Source: Euryodendron excelsum (lineage: Eukaryota; Streptophyta; Magnoliopsida; Ericales; Pentaphylacaceae). Taken from it: DNA of 64,000 nucleotides. The stretch is taken from contig CM065387.1 of NCBI GenBank assembly GCA_033060915.1, forward strand, positions 38,979,501 to 39,043,500, given 5' to 3'. Position 1 is the first letter of the stretch. Every line of letters begins with the position of its first letter. The notes below the pieces were generated by a model that saw only the letters and a program-made list of their open reading frames with translations, was not told the origin of the DNA and did not search any database. A program made the translations under genes and the position numbers. Of this stretch, positions 10,757 through 20,322 are shown in pieces.

Positions 10757-11090
10757 AGGTGTTGGTTCCCGAGACCGCCCGGTCTCGGAAAACTACCTGT
10801 GCCATGTTGGTCTCTAAGAACGCTTTGTCTTTGAGAGCTACCTGTAGGGTGATGTTGGTTCCTGAGAACGCCTGGTCCTAGAAAGCTACTTGGAAGGGTG
10901 GTGTTGGTCCCTAAGTACGCCCGGTCTCGGAGAACTACCAAATGACGGACATTCTACATTGGCGGGCTAGCAGGGGCCAGAAGTAAACCGTCTAGAATTT
11001 TTGATGAGGTGTTGGTCCTCGAGATCGCCGGATCCCGGGAAGCTACCTGGATGGCGTTGGTCTTCGAGACCGCCCAGTCTGAAAAACTGC
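10757..11090. repeat. About 57-bp degenerate repeats with hairpin cores in U3
   Basis: About six units share the pattern GTTGGT(C/T)(C/T)C...GAGA(C/A)CGCC(C/T)GGTCT(C/T)GG(A/G)AA(A/G)CTACCT. The first holds a clean hairpin, CCGAGACC-GCCC-GGTCTCGG. They lie in the distal U3 of the family L LTR (sense minus), upstream of the TATA box. The sister LTR has equivalent hairpins near 24451-24480 (TTCCCAAGA...TCTTGGGAA). This is typical of enhancer-like U3 repeats. Confidence 0.65.
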
Positions 11091-11260
11091 CTAGAATAAT
11101 GGTGCTTATGGCTCCGGTGGGTCCTTGTGGGCCCAAGAAACAACCAGCTGGTTAGATTGGAGATTGTAAGGCTCATCTTGAACCTGCATGTGTTGTGATG
11201 TCAGAAACCGATCTCGGTCAGGCCGAAGATTGCCGAGCCGGCAAAAATGGGGTGCTTACA

Positions 11261-11745
11261 ATAAGGTCTATCCAAAATTGGTTTAGATTAAAGATCTCTA
11301 AAATGTTTCTCAAGAAATCCCAAGAAATCCTATCCCAGGCTTTCTCAAGATCTATTTTAATCACCATACCACCATTGTAACCTTTTTTGTTTCTTAGAGT
11401 GTGAATAATTTCTTGGACAATGATAATATTATTAGTGTCAATGTTTCCCAAAAGAGGTCTAGTTCTGCTAATAAGGATTTTATACAAAATCTTATAAGAA
11501 ACATTACATAAGCTAATGGGCCTAAATTGTTTTATACTTTCAGGATTATCAATCTTAGGAATATAGGTGATTAATGTCCTGTTCATTTCAACAGGAAAAT
11601 TCCTATTAAGAAAAAATTTTCTTATAAATTGGGACACAGAGCTGCCAAAAATATTCCAAAATTTATGAAAAAAATAGCTCGATAACCATCTCTACCAAGC
11701 GCTTTAAAGCACTAATATTTCTCACAGCATCCCAAATCTCCTATT
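11261..11745 (-). pseudogene. LINE reverse transcriptase, N-terminal half
   Basis: The minus frame from 11637 contains NPESIKQFRPISLCNVSYKI, NNIIIVQEIIHTLRNKKGYN and MVIKIDLEKAWDRISWDFLR. The last is palm motif A with the catalytic Asp in KIDLEKA. Upstream, 11745-11638 encodes an EIWDAVRN...FKALGRDGY segment with a frameshift. The frame is interrupted at 11265/11261 by the family L LTR and continues at 4829. It is cut at about 11745 against a reversed LTR fragment, so the endonuclease is missing. Confidence 0.85.
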
Positions 11746-12890
11746 TTCATGGTTTTCAAAACCCCTTTTTTCAAGGTTCATATTACGGTTCAAAACCACC
11801 TTTCAAATATCACTAGGACCAAACCCTAGTTCAAAACCCCTTTTCAAAACCCTAGGTTAACATGATCCTAGTTGTCCAACCCTAGGTTAACCTAACCCAA
11901 GTCAATTAATCCTAGGTTAATCCAACCATGATGATTGGACTTCAAGGTTCCAATTTCAAGACCATGAAAAGTCATTACTCAATTCAAAACCATTTTCTCA
12001 AAATGCATGTTTTCAAAACACCTCACTTTCTTGAGTTTTCAAAAATCATTGACTCAAAAGCTGCCTCAAATGCATCCATGCTCCTCTCAAAATGTTTTCA
12101 GGAGCCCTCTTAAACTTGTCTTAACCAAAAATGATTATATCCTTAACACTTTCAAAACCTATTTTCCTAAATGTTCTCCAAAAGCTCACAACTCTAAGGT
12201 GGTCTTAACCCTCTCATGGTTATGGCCTATAAAGGAGAGTGATGTATGGAATGAAACCTCCAAGATTCATATTAGGGTTCTAAATCCTAAGTATTTTCAA
12301 AAGCCTTTTTTAAAAAATGCTTTTCAAATGTCACATCCATAAGGCAATCTTAGTCATCTCATGATTATGGTTCCCGAAGGAAAGTAAGATATCAAGTAGG
12401 GTTCTATAAACCCAAAGCTTTTTTAAAACCCTAAAGGAAGTTTCTAGCCCCTTTTCTAAAATTATTTTTCAAAAATCATAGCCTTAAAAACATTTAATTG
12501 TTCATTAGCTAACCTCTTAAAAGTGATAAAATATTTCAACATGCCATTCATAAGATGTACACAAATAGTTTTCAAAACCTTTTCAAAAGCAAGTTCACAA
12601 AAACTCCAACACTACTTGAATCCAAACTCTATTTTGGAAAATTCATTATCAAAATTTCAAAACATCCCTAAACTCTCTTGAGTTATTTTCAAAAGCATTT
12701 CAAAACTCTCTTGAGTTGTTTCAAGAACATTCCAAAACTCTCTTGCGTTACTTCGAAAACACTTCAAAAAAATTTCAAGTTCTATTTCAAAAAGCATTTT
12801 TCAAACTCTCTTGAGTTGGTCTAAAACATTCCAAAAATCCCTCAAAGTTATATGTCAAAAGACATTTTCAAAAATCCCTTGGTTATTGGC
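11746..12890 (+). mobile_element. Family L LTR fragment, reversed
   Basis: This segment is the reverse complement in type of the inner half of the family L LTR. It has (CCCTAGGTTAACC) arrays at 11850-11925 and repeated TTCAAAACTCTCTTGAGTT units near 12640-12810. It carries no gene; the short frames inside (up to 111 codons) come from the repetitive composition. It is truncated at both ends, with LINE on the left and gag on the right. The right arm has the inverted counterpart at 37937-39140. Confidence 0.75.
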
Positions 12891-13145
12891 CAATGGCATA
12901 GACTTGGCCAAGTAATACTTTCTTCACACCTGGAATGCCATGAAGCGGTGTCATAATCCGTGGTCTCACACACAAGACAACACATCTTTTATCACCTCAC
13001 TCTTTATTGCATGAACTTTTTTAACTTCAAGGGCCTCTAGTTTTCTTATCAAGGTGGCAAGCCTAGCGTTGACATTATCAACTTCTTTTAATTGGAACTT
13101 CCCTACCCCTTGTTGGTTTGGGCCACCCTTGCAATTTTGGGTCTT
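12891..13145 (-). pseudogene. Ty3/gypsy gag, C-terminal part
   Basis: The minus strand encodes GGPNQQGVGKFQLKEVDNVN, then ARLATLIRKLEALEVKKVH and DVLSCVCETTDYDTA. This matches the C-terminal portion of Athila/Tat-type gag, where a leucine-rich segment precedes a C-x2-C zinc finger. The right-arm copy at 37689-37936 keeps the finger better. The N-terminal part of the same gene resumes at 14783, beyond the solo LTR inserted at TSD GGTAG. Confidence 0.7.
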
Positions 13146-13150
13146 GGTGG

Positions 13151-14777
13151 TGATTACACAATAAAAGTATAATCATAGGCCTTTAATTTGTACTTTGTGA
13201 GCCTTGGATTAGTGTTAATTATCTTATTTTAGTTCGATATATGTTTGATTATATTTTGTGTCTATTTTGTAGGTTATGGAAGCTAATAAAGGCAAAAACA
13301 AGCAAGAATGATCAAAGCGGGTTCAAAACGAATAAACCGGTGATGAGAATTCCAAATAGTCTTGGTATTATGGCAATAACTTTTTTTTATCTAACGTCCA
13401 ATTGGGTTGAGTTTTACTTCATTGGAAAGAAAACTTTAAGATCTACAACTTTGCTTCTAATGTGCATCGACTGAATTGACCTCTAATATGGTCAAAATCA
13501 AGCTTCAAGGTTGCTAGTTGTTCGAAAGGTGAACAATACCCGTTTGAACAGTGAACAATACCATTCGAATCATAAACAGTACCGTTCGAATGGTGAATAG
13601 TGCCCATTTGAACGGTGTGATTGACAGGCATCCGAAGTCCGTTTGGACAGTAGTACAACTTCCACATTGCATTTTTTTGCATCTGTAGCCAGGCAGATTG
13701 TATTTTTTGCATCCAAAGTGCGTACAGATGCTCTTTGGATGCTGGTTGGATGCCGTTTGGATGCTCTACACAAAAAATGAGTTTTAAACCTAGATCTGGC
13801 CAATTTTTGAGGATTTTTTGAGTTTTTAGGTTAGTTTTAGAAGAGGGGGTAGCGGGAGCAGCTCATCCATGGGGTTCTGCCCCATTTTTCCTCATGTTTT
13901 GCTTAGATTTAGCTTTGTAGGAGTAGACTAGAGTTAGGGTTTGTAATTTTCCTTTACTTCCTTGTATTTTCATTTATTTTCTTGCACTTTTCTTTATTTT
14001 CCTTGCCACCAAACACTTTTATTGTTCAAGTAAAGTTTAGATTTACATCTCTACATGCATTCTTTACATTTTTAAATGCTTTTATGATTAATTAAAGTAG
14101 CTAGCTTCTCAGTTTGGGTGCATTTGTGAAGATTTGCCAAAGATCTACATGAATTCCAATGGAGGTATAAGAACTTTATTGATTTATCTTTCGATTTATT
14201 TTTCTCTACTATTTTGGAATTGATTGCTCTATAAAACTTAGATCTATAATCATGGTTTGATGAACTTATAGTTTATTTCTAAAAATCTCACAAAGGTTTT
14301 CAAACCTAATTTTAATTGAGAGAGAACCCAAGGATTTACAATCGAAATCTTCCGAATCAAGGATTCACGATGAGAATCTTGATTTGAGATATAAAATTTT
14401 CTATTGCAATTTGTGTAGGATTTGGTTTGTTGGATCAATTGCACTCAAATCTCTTTTAATTGCTTTAAATTTAGTTTTAATTCGCTTTGATTTAACTGTC
14501 TAGTTGTTAATCTTTTTTATTTTCATTGCAATAGTTTAGTAATTCAAAACTCTCATCAAAATCCAAAAGATTTTCGGTCTATTTTATTTTTTCTTTTAAT
14601 TTTAGATTCAATTCCTCTTTAATAGCAATTCAATTTTGAGTTAGTTTAGTGCGAGTTTAGTGCTATGGCCTATATTGGGCTTGGTACTTGAGAAAATACG
14701 ATTCCGGACTTCCTGGATAAAACTACAACCGTCAACCATTCACTTGTGGATAATAGAGCACCTTTGAGGTTGAATTA
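13151..14777 (+). mobile_element. Solo LTR of family S inserted in gag
   Basis: It starts TGATTACAC and ends GGTTGAATTA (ancestral ...TCA assumed). It is flanked by GGTGG at 13146-13150 and GGTAG at 14778-14782. The right-arm copy shows the undamaged duplication CTACC directly after ...TGTAATCA at 37688. Gag reads through on both sides. Length is 1627 bp. It has no internal coding region, so I call it a solo LTR. The palindrome word seen at 6356-6662 recurs in decayed form at 13505-13625. The orientation label is relative only. Confidence 0.8.
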
Positions 14778-14782
14778 GGTAG

Positions 14783-15738
14783 TTGCCCAATCCCTAGCCA
14801 AATTTGCCAAGTAGTCAAAATAATTGAATGCCTCATGAGGTTTTATTAAAGGATGTCCCCACACACATAGACTAAACAATTTCTTTGCTTTAATTGGGGT
14901 GTTAGGGATGAATAGAATGTATTGATGACATGCCAATCGGCAAAGCCATGTAACAAGAATTTAGTAAGTCCTTAAACCTTCCCAACATTGAAAAAAAGAT
15001 TCTCCCAACATGGGGGAGAATTAAGAGATTTGGCATTTAATCGCCTCGGTTCAATTTTTGGGAAAGAACTTTCTCAAGAACTCCCTTGGAACAGTGAGCC
15101 AAGAATGGATAAACAAAGGTCTCAGTGAATTAAACCACATCTTAGCATTGTCTTTGAGACAAAATGGAAAGAGCTTCATCAAAAACACCTCCCTTGGACA
15201 TGAGTTGTCCATTGCAAAAGAATAAGCATCCTCAAATTCTTCAATGAATGTGTGTGGTTGCTTGGAATTCATACCATGAAATTGAGGTAACATTTGCATC
15301 ATTCCTGGTCTTATGTTCAACATGTTATAGTGAGGGGGGAAAACAATGCAAGATGTTGGTGCTTGTCTCGGTGGGATTATATAGTCTCTTAGGATCCTTT
15401 GGTAGGAAGCTGTCATGTCACCATGATTGCTCCCTCTATCAAGCTTATCACCCCCCACTTCATTAGGAGGGTTTGGTTGAAGGTTGGGGTTGAAATTTTG
15501 ATTAGGGATATTTGGTATGCCATTTGGATTTGTTGGAAAGATGTTGGGTAACCCTCCTTCATTGATATTAGCCATTGGTACAAAACCGAGGTCGACAACT
15601 AAGGGAAGTCCGGGAGTGGGCTCTCTAATCGGTGTAGAAGTGCTAGTGCTCTCAATTCTCACAAAACAGTTGTGTGCCCATCAAAGTCTTATCAACACAC
15701 CATACACAATACTAGACAATGGCTTTTTCTCAATGTAA
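14783..15738 (-). pseudogene. Ty3/gypsy (Athila/Tat-like) gag, N-terminal part
   Basis: The 203-codon minus frame at 15662-15051 contains LRDYIIPPRQAPTSCIVFPP, IRPGMMQMLPQFHGMNSKQP and LMKLFPFCLKDNAKMWFNSL followed by RPLFIHSW. These are hallmarks of the Retrotrans_gag domain in plant Athila/Tat elements. Beyond 15051 the frame breaks, but CCHHGFPIWHV-like and HEAFNYFDYLANLARDWA segments continue to about 14783. In the family, gag forms the particle that packages the RNA. The gene is interrupted by the LTR at 13151-14777. No pol from this element is in the window. Confidence 0.85.
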
Positions 15739-16140
15739 TTATCAGACAACGGGTTTTTCAATTCAATTCAAATCCCTCAATCTCTATATGTAAAGACAAT
15801 ACCACCAATTTAAAAATATAACACATTAACCTATCCTCCAAACTATTCCACCAATTGGGCTCCTAGCAAAATGCAATGCAATTACACTAATCAAACAAAA
15901 CAAACTAAGAAAAGAATTACCGAAAATCCAGCACAAGTATTCAAGTCCAAACTTTCCTAAAATGAAACTTTCCTAATTTTGCACTTTCCTAAAATGGAAC
16001 TTTCCTATTTTGAAACTTTCCTAATTCAAAGCTTTATTAAATCCAATCTTTCCTAAATTCTAACTTTCCAAATTCTTCCAAATCAAATCAAGTCAAACCT
16101 TTACAAGTCTTTTCCAAGTCAAGTAACAACAAAAGGAATC
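15739..16140. other. Gag leader remnant and short LTR-like fragment
   Basis: No gene is seen. From about 15945 to 16120 the sequence is a series of ACTTTCCTAA(A/T)-type words. It resembles the AT-rich inner portion of the family L LTR in reversed orientation (compare 63340-63470). It joins the gag element to the copia remnant. Confidence 0.45.
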
Positions 16141-16198
16141 AAAGCACTAGAATAAAGATAAACAAGATGAACCTCCTAGTCTATGTTTCAACAAGCCT

Positions 16199-18430
16199 TT
16201 ACTCAACAAGGCTTACCCCTACAAATTTCTTATGGGTTCTCAAATATTCCAAATCAGATTTTCTCACCCACATAATAGTTACCTTAGGTTTGTCAATAAA
16301 CTCATGAGTTGTGGGTGTAGTCCTAGGTCTTGTCATAACATTATTGTTCCTTCTTTCGCCATGATTTTTAGGAACTTGCCTTGGCTTTAGTGCAAATATG
16401 TTCACATGATTGGTAAGGACTTTAATCTAATTTTTCAACCTCTTATAGTCATTCCTAAGTTGTTGATGAGTATAAGATCTAGAAACCCTATTTAATTTAT
16501 GGCAATAAGGTTTAATATGACCAAACACACCACAATGATGACAAACAGAGTTAAACTTTGAAGATTGAACAACCTTAGAATGTTTGTGCTTCACATGAGA
16601 GGTGATGAATTCAGAAGGCACATGCTTAGTCTCCAATCTAGGACAATGAGTCAGAATATGACCCTTAACACCACATTGATGACAAGAGGGAACAAACCTA
16701 GTAGGCTTAGTTTCAACATTTGGCACAACACGTGCATATACGATGGTGTTCTTCTTGGAAGTCATAGCCTTGGCCTTCAAATTGGGACAGTGAGGCCTCA
16801 CGTGCCCTTTAGTTCCACAATGGTGGCATGAGAAAACAGCCTTAGCTTGCTTAGCCTCACTTGGTATGGAAGACTTACCTTGAGCCTTTGTAGAATTAGC
16901 CTTACTTACTGGTTTGGAAGATTTAGAATACTTCTCTGTGTATCCAATCCTAGTTATGTCACAAGAGATCATTTGTGCATTCCAAATTTCATCAATCTTT
17001 TGTGAACCTGCATCAAATTTCTTAAAAGACAGACAAACATTTACAAGTTTAGTTTCAAGCGTTTTCACCTTTTCTTCAAGTGTCTTTTTGAACTCCTCTC
17101 TGTCATGTGTATCTTTCTCAAGAAACTTAACTTTATCAATCAAAGTTAATATGTTAGTCTTCAATTGACTAACATCAGCTTGAGCATCAAGGTTTACCTT
17201 TTTCAAACCTTCAACTTCATCTAATACCTTTTTCATATTTGTTACTAGTTTGACAATGACTTTTGTCAATTTGTAGTATTATTGATAAAGTTGATCATAG
17301 GCCAATTGGTGCTCACTCTTATCTTAATCATTAGATTATCCTTCATCTTCCTAGAGGGACCCCATAGTACCATCAGACTCATCGAATTTTTCACATTCTT
17401 AAGGTTTTAATGAAGATTCAATTGGCTCAGATGTAGAATCTATAAAAGCCGTGAAGTTCTCATAGTCATCCTCTTTGTTAGATTCTTCTTCTTTTTTAGA
17501 ATCACGCCATGCAATAGTCAAAACTTTGTTTTATTTATTCTTCTTCTTGTTAGAACAATCATGTGTAATATGTCCATAGACATGACACTCAAAGTATCAT
17601 TTCTGACCAGACTTATTAGACGATTTCCTTACAAACTTAGTCTTGTCAAAATATTTTCCTTCATTTTTATCAACAAAAGAAGATTGACCTTCTTATTTCT
17701 TTTTAAAAAAATTTCTTAAATTTTTTGACAAAAATAGCCATATCTTCAGGATTCATTTCAGAGTCGCTATCACTAACTTCATTCACACTTTCCTTAATGA
17801 AATTCAAAGCAATGCTTTTGTTTCTTTTAGGTTGGTAGAAATTAGTTTCAAAAGTTTATAAGGAACCCACTAAGTCTTCTACTTTCATAAAGTCAACATC
17901 CTTACTTTCTTCTATTACTGTAACCTTGGCTTGAAATCTCTCCAATAAGGATCTCAAGATTTTTTGAATAATTTTAGATGAAGAGATTTGTTCACTAAGA
18001 TTGAAACTTAAGTTGACAGTATCAATAAGTTTAAAACAAAATTGATCAAAATTTTCGTCGTCTTCCATTCTCATAGTTTCAAAGGCAGTAGTAGTCAATC
18101 ACTGTAGTTTGACAATTTTTACAGTTATAGTACCTTCATGGATAATCTGTAAAATATCTCATGCCTCTTTAATGATTTCACAGTTTGAGATTAGTCGAAA
18201 CTCCTTAGCTTTGACACCATTATAGATGACATTCATGACTTTATTATTCCACCCATAATTGTCAAAATCAGTTTTATCCCCCAACGTGGTTGATTTTAAA
18301 GTCGTTACAGTTCTAGTTGTGACTGTGGGTGGAGTCCAAGCATTAACTACAGTAAGCCAAACGCGTTCATCGATTGACTTAAGGAAAGCTCTTATGTTTG
18401 CTTTCTAATAGGGGTAATTGATTCCATCAA
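16199..18430 (-). pseudogene. Copia gag with UBN2 domain and three zinc knuckles
   Basis: The minus strand holds a UBN2/gag segment (18420-17856, with ENFDQFCFKLIDTVNLSFNL and IIQKILRSLLERFQAKVT), then after a frameshift a 280-codon frame at 17269-16427. That frame has a predicted coiled coil (about residues 10-85) and three CCHC knuckles: CHHCGTKGHVRPHC at 148, CHQCGVKGHILTHC at 196 and CHHCGVFGHIKPYC at 243. One stop (TAG at about 16427, explainable from CAG) separates it from the segment ending VTIMWVRKSDL, the usual junction before copia integrase. One knuckle is the norm; three is unusual. Confidence 0.8.
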
Positions 18431-18545
18431 GCAATGGAGGTCTAACAGTAGAACTACCTTCTTTAGTCCAATCCATAGACATAAGCAATCAAGATCTCAC
18501 TCTTTCAAAAATAAAAAATTTTGAGTGTCTTGCTCTTATACCAAT

Positions 18546-19500
18546 TGAAAAACCTAGCATTTGTCTATGTTTTGTCCAAGAGACTAAACTCTACAATGTT
18601 AGGTCAAGATGTAATGGCAATGAGCAATATTGTACAATCCAAGACAAAATAGAGAACAAATCATTCAATCAAGGACACACCAGCCTTTTGTAGTGGAAAC
18701 CCTTAAATGGGAAAAAACCACGTGTCCCCTTTGCCGGACAAAAATAATGCACTATAACTTGTAGTTCAAACAGTTACAAGACTCTTTACAATCAAAACCT
18801 ATCAATTCCTTGATTTAATGAATGTTTGGATGTTCCTCGTATCCACGATTCACCGTTTCCGTGCTTGACCACCTTTTAGATCCCCTTAGAACAGATTTCA
18901 CGCCTTAAACTCCTTCAAAACTTTCTATCTCTTCAATTAGGTTGAAGAAAATTGTTGTTAAGACACGTTTTTTAGCTCTTTAGAAGATGAAAAATACTTC
19001 TCTCAAGGTGTTTTTACTTGATTAGGTTTGAGAAAGTGTGCTGAGCTTTAAATAGGCACAAAAATCCTAGCTGCACGATTCCTAAGAATTTAAATTTCTC
19101 ACAACTTAATCTCCCAAGAACTCGCGAGCTCAGGCTCAATCCCTTAAGATCCCGTAAGGATCCCACGAGCTTAATCCCCAGATTTTGCATGCTCACTGTT
19201 TTTGCCATCGACATCCTTTGACATCCTATGGGGATCTCGCAAAATCCTGCCTATTTAGCATATTCACTGTTTTTGTCCTCGACATCCTGCGACATCCCGA
19301 GACATCCAGCGAGGATCCCGCGAGATCTCTCGAAGTCCATCTATGTCTCTCGAAGTCCATATATCTACTCAAGATGTATCATACCAATCTCTCTTAGCAC
19401 GAGCTTGCATGAATAAGCCTCAAATCCTTTTCGAATGCTTGTGATTAATATCCCAATTCATTAATTATATTAAACAAGACTTGGCACAAAATTTAGCAAA
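18546..19500 (-). repeat. Copia LTR (5' LTR, outer edge uncertain)
   Basis: The inner edge is set by TGAAAAACC at 18546 (sense ...GGTTTTTCA). Next to it the minus strand reads ATTGGTATAAGAGC at about 18531-18545. That resembles the copia primer-binding site for initiator tRNA-Met (TGGTATCAGAGC) with two changes. Inside, 19185-19325 holds two approximate 70-bp direct repeats built on CACTGTTTTTG(C/T)C(A/C)TCGACATCC. Confidence 0.6.
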
Positions 19501-19643
19501 TTACATAACCTTACAAAATTTATTTAAATTTTCTAGTTGTATAGCATTACCTTTTAATATTGTGCCTTAAGGTATATAGAATGAGAGGGATTGTCTCACT
19601 ACTCTCTATGCAGGTCACTATTGTTGTTACTTACTAATGGTGC

Positions 19644-20019
19644 GAGCATCTCCAAGACTACTAGCTAAATAGCTAGCCAAAATATACTAGAAAGTTAAAA
19701 TCTCTATTTTTGCTAGCAACGTTTTAATATATTCTCCAACAATGCTCCTTATGTTGACTGGCTATTCCCTAAATAATTATTCTTTTTAACACACACTCCA
19801 AGAAAAGAGAAAAAAAAGGAGAGAGAAAGAGAGAGATTAAGGAAGAAATCATTATTTAAAGTTTACAGAGTTGAACAGTGATTCTCTATATTTGGAGAGC
19901 CAAAATAGTATTAGTTATTTTAGCTAGTGGAATAGTTAGCGTGTTGGATATGAATTTCAAGCACTTGGCTAGCTAAAATAGCTTACATGCCAAGTTTAAA
20001 GTACATGTTGGAGTTGTTC
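19644..20019. mobile_element. MITE with GAGCATCTCCAA-type ends
   Basis: The left end GAGCATCTCCAA and the reverse complement of the right end (AGAACAACTCCAACATG) form an imperfect terminal inverted repeat. The subterminal regions are also complementary (CTAGCTAAATAGCTAGCCAA against TTGGCTAGCTAAAATAG). It is about 376 bp long and non-coding. A further partial copy of the inner sequence (CTCTCTATTTTAGCTAGCCA) follows at 20080-20101. Confidence 0.5.
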
Positions 20020-20322
20020 TAAGAGAATCGCTTTAATTCTTTATTTCAACTAGTCATTTTAAAAAAAATATCCAACCATACTCTCTATTTTAGCTAGCCA
20101 CATTATCAATTATTTTTTAACAAATTACACAAATTACCTCTGAGATTTCTAACTAATACACTGCATACCCCGCACGATTAAAAAATTACATTGACTACCC
20201 TTACACTTACCCGTGGATTCTCGTAACAAATTTCCTCTTTTGTTAAAGCAACGTTAGTCAAATAATGAAGGTTGAATAGGTTAAATTAGAATTTTTCCTA
20301 ATTACCTAATTTGTTTGTTGGC
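20020..20322. other. Spacer, no gene
   Basis: AT-rich sequence with no reading frame of note. It includes the partial MITE-like piece to 20101 and the left target flank (TTGGC at 20318-20322) of the family L element. Confidence 0.4.

Larger units (their letters stand above)
4830..11260 (-). mobile_element. Solo LTR of long-LTR family L, with nested LTR
   Basis: The boundaries are exact: plus-strand TGTCGCGCC... at 4830 and ...GTGCTTACA at 11260, flanked by ATAAG at 4825-4829 and 11261-11265. The right-arm LINE copy preserves the empty site (AAGATCTTATTATGCAATC near 39665). Ends and body match the LTR at 20323-24979. Sense is minus, from the gag, primer site and polypurine tract of the central element, so the LTR reads TGTAAGCAC...GGCGCGACA. 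Removing the nested LTR at 5271-6832 leaves about 4.86 kb, close to the 4.66 kb of the other copy. There is no internal region, so this is a solo LTR. Confidence 0.9.
16141..19500 (-). mobile_element. Truncated Ty1/copia element
   Basis: On the minus strand the order is LTR (about 19500-18546), a primer-binding-like site, a UBN2-type gag, zinc knuckles, and the start of the pol spacer (VTIMWVRKSDL). It then stops at about 16141 against LTR-like sequence. Protease, integrase, RT and the 3' LTR are missing. The outer LTR edge is not resolved, so 19500 is approximate. A TATA-like CTATTTAAAG lies at 19047-19056 on the minus strand. Confidence 0.75.
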
